NCBI RefSeq assembly: GCF_040567655.1 | Contig: NZ_JBEXAC010000001.1 | Coordinates: 2,294,001 to 2,358,000, forward strand | Direction of reading: 5' to 3' | DNA from: Chitinophaga sp. H8 | GTDB taxonomy: Bacteria; Bacteroidota; Bacteroidia; Chitinophagales; Chitinophagaceae | DNA: 64,000 bases | Shown: positions 58,515 through 64,000 of the stretch, in pieces | Numbering within the stretch: the stretch's first letter is position 1 | Layout: each line of letters starts with the position of its first letter | Translations under genes and position numbers: made by a program | Notes under the pieces: model-generated | Told to the model about the DNA's origin: nothing | The model's input: only the letters and a program-made list of their open reading frames with translations | Databases searched by the model: none

Positions 58515-59531
58515 ATGAAAATACTGGTATGTAAATCACCGGGAGTATTTGAATATCAGGAAGTGGCCAAACCTGTACTTACAAAAGGGAATGTAATTAT
58601 CCGGATCAGGCGGATAGGTATCTGTGGCACTGACTTACATGCCTTCAAAGGAATACAACCCTATTTTGAATACCCACGTGTACTGGGACATGAATTATCC
58701 GGAGAGATTGTTGAACTGGAAAAGGATTTACCAGGATTTAATAAAGGAGATGCTGTCACCTTTATTCCCTATTTCAGCTGTGGCAAATGTATTGCCTGCC
58801 GTTCTGGGAAACCCAACTGCTGTGTAAGCATTCAGGTATTTGGTGTACATATAGACGGTGGGATGGCAGAGTATGTATCCGTGCCAGCTGATGCGCTTGT
58901 AAAAGGTAATGGTTTGAACTACGATGAACTGGCCATGGTAGAACCCCTGTCTATCGGCGCGCATGGTGTGCGCCGCGCAGCCATACAGCCGGAAGAATTT
59001 GTACTGATAATCGGTGCAGGCCCTATTGGAATAGGTACCATGCTCATGGCGGGTATTGCAGGCGCGCAGGTGATCGCCATGGATATCAACGAAACAAGGC
59101 TGGCTTTTTGCAAAAAACAGCTGGGGATCCGTCACCTGGTAAACCCCACTACCAGCGATCCCGAAACACAATTAAGCAGGATTACCAACGGAGATATGCC
59201 TACGGTTATCATTGATGCCACCGGTAATCAGCATGCCATCAACAATGCATTTCATTACCTCGCACATGGGGGGCGGTATATACTGATAGGACTGCAAAAA
59301 GAAGACATCATCTTCAATCATCCGCAATTCCATAAACGGGAAGCCACCTTAATGAGCAGCCGTAATGCCACCCGGGAAGATTTTGAATACGTCACTACCA
59401 TTATCCGGAACAAACAATTATCCGCTGCTAATTATATTACGCACAAGGTTACCTTTGATGAAGTAAAAACAGCATTTACCAGCTGGCAACAACCCGATAA
59501 TGGTGTTATCAAAGCCATGGTAACGTTATAA
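58515..59531 (+). CDS. Zinc-dependent alcohol dehydrogenase (MDR family)
   Basis: 338 residues. Catalytic-zinc region RRIGICGTDLHAFKG and GHELSG, structural-zinc lobe with four cysteines CGKCIACRSGKPNCC (about 91-105), NAD-binding loop IIGAGPIGIGTMLMAG (about 163-178) and an acidic residue after the second strand (AMDINETR) favouring NAD. It resembles sorbitol/L-gulonate/L-galactonate-type sugar-acid dehydrogenases (RspB-like). It diverges from the AraC regulator across a 98-base gap and precedes aminopeptidase P by 18 bases. A role in oxidising a sugar freed by the neighbouring glycosidases is inferred. Confidence 0.9.
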   Translation: MKILVCKSPGVFEYQEVAKPVLTKGNVIIRIRRIGICGTDLHAFKGIQPYFEYPRVLGHELSGEIVELEKDLPGFNKGDAVTFIPYFSCGKCIACRSGKPNCCVSIQVFGVHIDGGMAEYVSVPADALVKGNGLNYDELAMVEPLSIGAHGVRRAAIQPEEFVLIIGAGPIGIGTMLMAGIAGAQVIAMDINETRLAFCKKQLGIRHLVNPTTSDPETQLSRITNGDMPTVIIDATGNQHAINNAFHYLAHGGRYILIGLQKEDIIFNHPQFHKREATLMSSRNATREDFEYVTTIIRNKQLSAANYITHKVTFDEVKTAFTSWQQPDNGVIKAMVTL

Positions 59532-59549
59532 CCTCTAAACACATCAAGT

Positions 59550-60941
59550 ATGTTTCAGGAAGCTACTTATCAACAGCGGAGAACAAAGCTCAAAAACGAT
59601 ATTAAAAAAGGGATCATCCTGCTATTGGGAAATGAAGAAAGCAGTATGAACTATAAAGATAATCTCTATCCCTTCCGGCAGGACAGCTCCTTCCTGTACT
59701 TTACCGGGCTAAACCGGCCGGGACTGGCTTTACTGATTGACCCGGAACAAGGTACGGAAATCCTTTTCGGGGATGAGCTGACCGTAGAGGATATTGTATG
59801 GATGGGCCCCCAGACTCCACTACGGGATGAAGCGGCCCAGGCAGGACTGCTTACTGTACAACCTTCCAAAGCATTGGATGCTGCCATACAAAAAATACAA
59901 TCCGGCAAAAGGGCACTGCATTTTCTGCCCCCCTACCGGCCGGAAACAGCCTTGAAGATAAGCGCCTATCTCCAGTTGCCCACTACCGCCATAGCCGCAC
60001 AGGCATCCGTACCACTTATCAAAGCAATAGTAGCGCAGCGGTCCGTTAAATCTGCCGAAGAGGTCGCAGAGATCACCAAGGCGGTGAATACAACTGCTGC
60101 CATGCAGCTCGCTGCTATGCAACAGGCCCGTGCCGGTATAACAGAAGCGGCACTGGCAGGTATCTTACAAGGCCTCGCGGTCAGTGCAGGCGGTAACCTG
60201 TCTTTTCCTACCATCCTGACGGTAAACGGCCAATATCTGCATAACCACTACAGTGATAGCATATTACAGCCGGGACAAACCGTTTTATGCGATTGCGGTG
60301 CTGCTACGGCCATGCAATATGCCGGTGACATGACCCGCACTTTTCCGGTAGATCAGCAATTTTCTACCCGGCAGAAAGAGATTTACAACATTGTATTACA
60401 CAGTTATCAACAAGCTGTGGCTGCATTAAAACCCGGTAGGTTATTTAAAGACATCCACTTACTGGCTTGTGCCGCACTTACCGAAGGACTGCAACAGATT
60501 GGCCTCATGAAAGGCGATATCCAGGAATCAGTAGCTGCCGGAGCCCATACCCTGTTCTTCCCTTGCGGATTAGGGCATATGCTTGGTCTGGATACGCATG
60601 ATATGGAGAACCTGGGTGAAGCCTATGTAGGCTATACGGATAACCTTAAACAAAGTACTGAATTTGGCCTTAAATCATTACGCCTGGGCAGAACGCTGGA
60701 AGCTGGATTTGTGGTTACCGTAGAGCCCGGATTATACTTTACCCCACAACTAATAGACGCCTGGAAGCAGGAAAAGAAGCTGGCCAGCTTTATCAACTAC
60801 GACAAACTTGAGGCTTACCGCCAGGCAGGTGGTACCAGGATAGAAGAAGACTTCCTGATCACTCCGGATGGGTATCAGTTGTTGGGCGACCCATTACCTA
60901 TTACGGCCGAAGGCATTGAAACGATCCGCCAGGCCATTTAA
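59550..60941 (+). CDS. pepP: Aminopeptidase P (Xaa-Pro aminopeptidase)
   Basis: 463 residues. It removes the first residue from peptides with Pro in second position. N-terminal AMP_N domain (about 5-130: YQQRRTKLKNDIKKGIILLLGNEESSMNYKDNLYPFRQDSSFLYFTGLNRPG). The pita-bread domain holds the dinuclear-metal ligands: Asp in LCDCGA, Asp in GDMTRTFP, His in GLGHMLGLDTHD, Glu in VTVEPGLYF and Glu in RIEEDFLI. No signal peptide, so cytosolic. It is paired with the dehydrogenase in a short operon and complements DPP4 next door in proline-peptide use. Confidence 0.95.
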   Translation: MFQEATYQQRRTKLKNDIKKGIILLLGNEESSMNYKDNLYPFRQDSSFLYFTGLNRPGLALLIDPEQGTEILFGDELTVEDIVWMGPQTPLRDEAAQAGLLTVQPSKALDAAIQKIQSGKRALHFLPPYRPETALKISAYLQLPTTAIAAQASVPLIKAIVAQRSVKSAEEVAEITKAVNTTAAMQLAAMQQARAGITEAALAGILQGLAVSAGGNLSFPTILTVNGQYLHNHYSDSILQPGQTVLCDCGAATAMQYAGDMTRTFPVDQQFSTRQKEIYNIVLHSYQQAVAALKPGRLFKDIHLLACAALTEGLQQIGLMKGDIQESVAAGAHTLFFPCGLGHMLGLDTHDMENLGEAYVGYTDNLKQSTEFGLKSLRLGRTLEAGFVVTVEPGLYFTPQLIDAWKQEKKLASFINYDKLEAYRQAGGTRIEEDFLITPDGYQLLGDPLPITAEGIETIRQAI

Positions 60942-60985
60942 ACGGCTCAAAACCTCCGGGCCAGGTGTGTTAATAGCCATTGTAT

Positions 60986-62716
60986 TTAATGGGGTCTTGT
61001 ATAAACGGGTGTTCCGTCTTTAATTGTTTCCATCACTTTAATATCTTTAATGGTGGCAGGGGCTACCTTTAAAGGATTTTTATCCAGTATCACCAGATCT
61101 GCCCGTTTTCCCTTTACCAGACTTCCCTTTGTGGCTTCTTCCCCCCATTGATCAGCCGCATTAATGGTAATGGCCTTCAATGCTTCATAGGGACTTATCC
61201 GTTGGTCAGCTCCCAGGATAATACCGCTGCGGGTGGTTCTGTTTACCGCAGCATATATTGCTGTGAGCAGATCAGGAGGCGTAACCGGCGCATCATGATG
61301 GATCGTGAACATAATATGATTTTTCAAACCATCCATTAAAGGACTGATATGATTGGCCCTTTCCGGCCCCAACACGCTGGTCAGGTGCCAGTCGCCCCAC
61401 AAATAACAATGTGTGGGAAACCAACTGGGGATGATATTCAGTTGTTTAAATCTGGCCAGGTGATCTGGTCTGGTTACCTGTGCATGCACCAGCACACAGC
61501 GGATACCTGCCGGCTGCAGCCCTTGTTTTTGCAGGGAATCAATCAGCACAAGGGCTTCATCAATAGCAGCATCTCCATTACAATGGATATGTGCCGGCAT
61601 CCCATGTTCAAAAATAGCTTTTAGTCCTGCATAAGCCGCCGCATGCGTATAAATAGGATGCCCCCGGAACCCTGGTTTTTCCCCATCCGGTGGTACCAGA
61701 TAAGGCTGGGTAAGCCAGGCTGATTTACCCTGGGGAGAACCATCAAAGGTCATTTTTATGCCTCCTATTTTAAAATGTCCGTCATACTTGTTATAGTATT
61801 GTTTCCACACAGCCAGACTGTCTTTATTGGCATCATAGTCAGGCAATACCACGATATCTCCTTTCAGCAATCCTTTTGCAGCTGCCTCCCGGATCAGCCG
61901 GATCTGCTCCGGAGAGGTCCGCCCTTCACAGATAGTGGTTTGTCCATTGGCCAGCCATACCTTTTCGGCGGATAGTAAGCCGGCAAATTTATCTTTTGTA
62001 CTATCAGGTGGCAGCAGTGTCGCTAATAATGAAAGCGCCCGGATATTGGCATTCTCCATCATCTTCCCGGTGAGCTGCCTGGTCTTGGGATCACGTCCCA
62101 TGAGGCCACCCGGGGGATCCGGAGTGGTATAGTTCACCCCCATTTTTTTCATGAACAAAGTATTGGCCACTCCCATATGCCCGGAGGTATGCATAATGTA
62201 AACGGGGTGTTCCGTAGTCACTGCATCCAGCTCTGCCGCAGTAGGATGCCGGTGTTCTGTCATGACTGCATCATCATAGCCATTTCCTATAACAGGTACA
62301 CCTGCAGGTATGTTTTTCGCTTTAATATAATCCCGGAGTGCCTGTTGCAACATGGGGACCGACATCACCTTACCATAGGGCTCCGGCATCAGGTTGGCAG
62401 CAGCTTCCAGTGCAGCATACCCCCCCACATGCCCATGCGCATCAATAAATGCGGGCAAAAGTGTTTTTCCCTGCAGATCTACCTGCTGCGTAGCATCATC
62501 TGCCTGCTGCATCATTGCTGCTTTGGTACCTGTTGCGGCTATCTTTCCATCAGTCACCAATATTGCCTCCGTGTATACGGCACTATCTCCTTCCATGGTA
62601 ATGATATCACCATTGAAATATATTGCGGAAGCCTTTTTATTATCTTTCTGAACGCTACTGTTGCAACTAATTAATACAAAAAAGCAAAAGCTGGTAATCG
62701 CCGGCAAACTTTTCAT
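60986..62716 (-). CDS. YtcJ-like amidohydrolase lipoprotein
   Basis: 576 residues with lipobox VLISC (Cys18), so it is an envelope lipoprotein. Metal-dependent amidohydrolase of the YtcJ/amidohydrolase_3 group: entry motif PAFIDAHGHVGG (HxH), MTFDGSPQGKSAWL, metal-binding HIHCNGDAAID, VHAQ and the closing NAADQWGEEATKGSLVKGKRADLVILDKNPL. The substrate of most family members is unknown; some are N-acyl amino acid or formamide hydrolases. It converges on pepP and follows the GH110-like gene by 116 bases on the same strand. Confidence 0.92.
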   Translation of the reverse strand: MKSLPAITSFCFFVLISCNSSVQKDNKKASAIYFNGDIITMEGDSAVYTEAILVTDGKIAATGTKAAMMQQADDATQQVDLQGKTLLPAFIDAHGHVGGYAALEAAANLMPEPYGKVMSVPMLQQALRDYIKAKNIPAGVPVIGNGYDDAVMTEHRHPTAAELDAVTTEHPVYIMHTSGHMGVANTLFMKKMGVNYTTPDPPGGLMGRDPKTRQLTGKMMENANIRALSLLATLLPPDSTKDKFAGLLSAEKVWLANGQTTICEGRTSPEQIRLIREAAAKGLLKGDIVVLPDYDANKDSLAVWKQYYNKYDGHFKIGGIKMTFDGSPQGKSAWLTQPYLVPPDGEKPGFRGHPIYTHAAAYAGLKAIFEHGMPAHIHCNGDAAIDEALVLIDSLQKQGLQPAGIRCVLVHAQVTRPDHLARFKQLNIIPSWFPTHCYLWGDWHLTSVLGPERANHISPLMDGLKNHIMFTIHHDAPVTPPDLLTAIYAAVNRTTRSGIILGADQRISPYEALKAITINAADQWGEEATKGSLVKGKRADLVILDKNPLKVAPATIKDIKVMETIKDGTPVYTRPH

Positions 62717-62832
62717 ACGTTATTGTTTTTGAGGATAAAAGCAGGAAAACGGCTTTCCATACCTGATACCTTTTGAACAACATTTTAAACATGATATTGT
62801 TTAAGAAAAGTGAAGCCAGCCTTTTACCCTGT

Positions 62833-64000
62833 TTAAATGGCATCTAGTGCCTGCTCCGCCGCTTTGTTTTTATCTCCGTTAATGATGGATAATTTCTGAC
62901 CATTCCCCTGCTTTATCTCTTTTGGCTGCATATGCCGGATAAACATATTCCTGCCGGGGAACCCGGGTTCAAAAACATTGTCACCTGTTTTTACATTACG
63001 GCAACCATCCAGGTAGATATTCACTTTACGGTAAAATGGTTTGTATGCATTGGTAGGAATCATTTTATTGCCTGTAAATGACAGCGCATCTACTGAGCGA
63101 GCATATAACAGCGCATAGTCATAATGTTTAAACGTATTTCCTTCAATACGGATATTACGGTGATAAGCGGGTGATTTATCATCTTTGGGACGTACAGATG
63201 GTGTAATAGTAATAACGCCTTCTCCCCATCCCCATGGTGCTTCCAGTATATTATTACCGGAGGTGTAGCAATTTTCAAACACATTATTGATAATAGCTAC
63301 ATCCTTTACTGCTCCGGATTCAAACCACAGATCGGTATCCCCGTCAATCAGAATTGCTGCGCCTGCTGTATTAAAGTAATTATTTTCAATCCGTACTTTA
63401 CCGGCGGTGGTGATCAGCAGCCCTCTTGCCCGGTGGCGTTTAAGAATTTTACAATCTTTGATCACCACATCCGGATTACGGTCTTTGTTTTCCAGCAAAT
63501 CGCCGGTCCTCATTTTGTGGAGGATCTCTTCACCAAACGTGATCCGATAGCCTATCAGTTGTCCATTGCGGAGTACCGGTTCCTGTCCGGTTACTTTAAG
63601 TGGTGCGCCCCGTTGCATAGTAGCGGAATCCACCGCCCAGGCATTTTCGCCCGCTGCAAAACCAATATACCTGCCATCTGGTTTCAACAGCACATTATGT
63701 GCATCCATCACCTCAATAATTTTACCATACATCCCATGAATGTTAAGGAAGTCATCCCCGCTTCCCGAAACGGTGCAATGATCTACGATGATGGTTCCCT
63801 TACAGCCGTTGAAGTGAGTAGCATCCGCTACCGTACTGAATACCCTTCCTTTTTTTTCATTTACAATAATGTTTACCTGTTTCAAGCGGATATCTTCACT
63901 TTTATAACCATGCACCCCACAACTTAATGTGTGATAAATGTCTATATTCTCCAGGTTGGTTTGTTTACTTGAATACACCAGTATCCCATCCGTGATATAG
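62833..64000 (-). CDS. GH110-like alpha-galactosidase, parallel beta-helix, partial
   Basis: 389 codons visible; the reading frame remains open through the right edge, so the N-terminus is missing. The repeats ENIDIYHTLSCGVHGYKSEDIRLKQVNI, DATHFNGCKGTIIVDHCTVSGSGDDFLNIHG, VRIENNYFNTAGAAILIDGD and NIRIEGNTFKHYDYALLYARS are parallel beta-helix rungs. The ADATHFNGCKG...DDFLNIHG sequence is close to that of GH110 alpha-1,3-galactosidases, which split terminal alpha-Gal from blood-group B or linear alpha-Gal ends. A general beta-helix glycan enzyme cannot be excluded. The downstream neighbour is the amidohydrolase lipoprotein. Confidence 0.75.
   Translation of the reverse strand, partial: YITDGILVYSSKQTNLENIDIYHTLSCGVHGYKSEDIRLKQVNIIVNEKKGRVFSTVADATHFNGCKGTIIVDHCTVSGSGDDFLNIHGMYGKIIEVMDAHNVLLKPDGRYIGFAAGENAWAVDSATMQRGAPLKVTGQEPVLRNGQLIGYRITFGEEILHKMRTGDLLENKDRNPDVVIKDCKILKRHRARGLLITTAGKVRIENNYFNTAGAAILIDGDTDLWFESGAVKDVAIINNVFENCYTSGNNILEAPWGWGEGVITITPSVRPKDDKSPAYHRNIRIEGNTFKHYDYALLYARSVDALSFTGNKMIPTNAYKPFYRKVNIYLDGCRNVKTGDNVFEPGFPGRNMFIRHMQPKEIKQGNGQKLSIINGDKNKAAEQALDAI

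Overview
The window comes from a Bacteroidota genome, most likely a Chitinophaga-like member of the Chitinophagaceae. The reasons are two SusC/SusD pairs, a PorP/SprF protein beside a giant type IX secretion (T9SS) substrate ending in a gliding-motility-type sorting domain, many lipoproteins with short lipoboxes, weak Shine-Dalgarno sequences, and repeated matches to the Bacteroidota promoter TTTG-N19/20-TAnnTTTG. All assignments are read from the sequence and family knowledge; no database search was run.

Left part (1-5500): mostly + strand housekeeping genes. They are a Tat-type Rieske-like lipoprotein, class II fructose-bisphosphate aldolase, accD, smpB, a TPR-like lipoprotein and a META-domain lipoprotein. 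5507-10138 is an enzyme-less SusC/SusD pair with a long leader. 10683-17630 holds rnhA, a methylcrotonyl-CoA-type carboxylase beta subunit, a DinB-like protein, a MarR-GNAT fusion, a small membrane PH-like protein and an FtsX/MacB-type permease.

Middle (17915-27344): a compact glycerol regulon (glpD-glpK-glpF) faces a divergent DeoR/GlpR regulator. CGAAAC-type operators lie directly over the glpD promoter. Next come a DEAD-box helicase, a secreted protein carrying a class II terpene-cyclase-like DxDDTA motif and translationally overlapped with the helicase, and an Upf1/IGHMBP2-type helicase whose promoter suggests a leaderless mRNA.

27416-44293 is a three-gene T9SS locus. It encodes a ~4,700-residue surface protein (L-type lectin domain, PKD/Ig-like modules, cadherin-like module, about 29 DUF11 modules, type B sorting domain), then PorP/SprF, then a TPR/PD40 protein related to PorE but without the OmpA domain.

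Right part (44702-64000): a thioredoxin-TPR protein, then a five-gene minus-strand operon susC-susD-GH95 fucosidase-dipeptidyl peptidase IV-L-serine dehydratase. An AraC regulator precedes it. Divergent from that regulator are a zinc alcohol dehydrogenase and an aminopeptidase P. The window closes with a YtcJ-like amidohydrolase lipoprotein and a GH110-like alpha-galactosidase cut by the window end. The mix of fucosidase, alpha-galactosidase, two proline-directed peptidases and serine deaminase suggests a locus for Pro/Ser-rich glycoproteins rather than a plain polysaccharide. This is the most interesting system-level hypothesis here.
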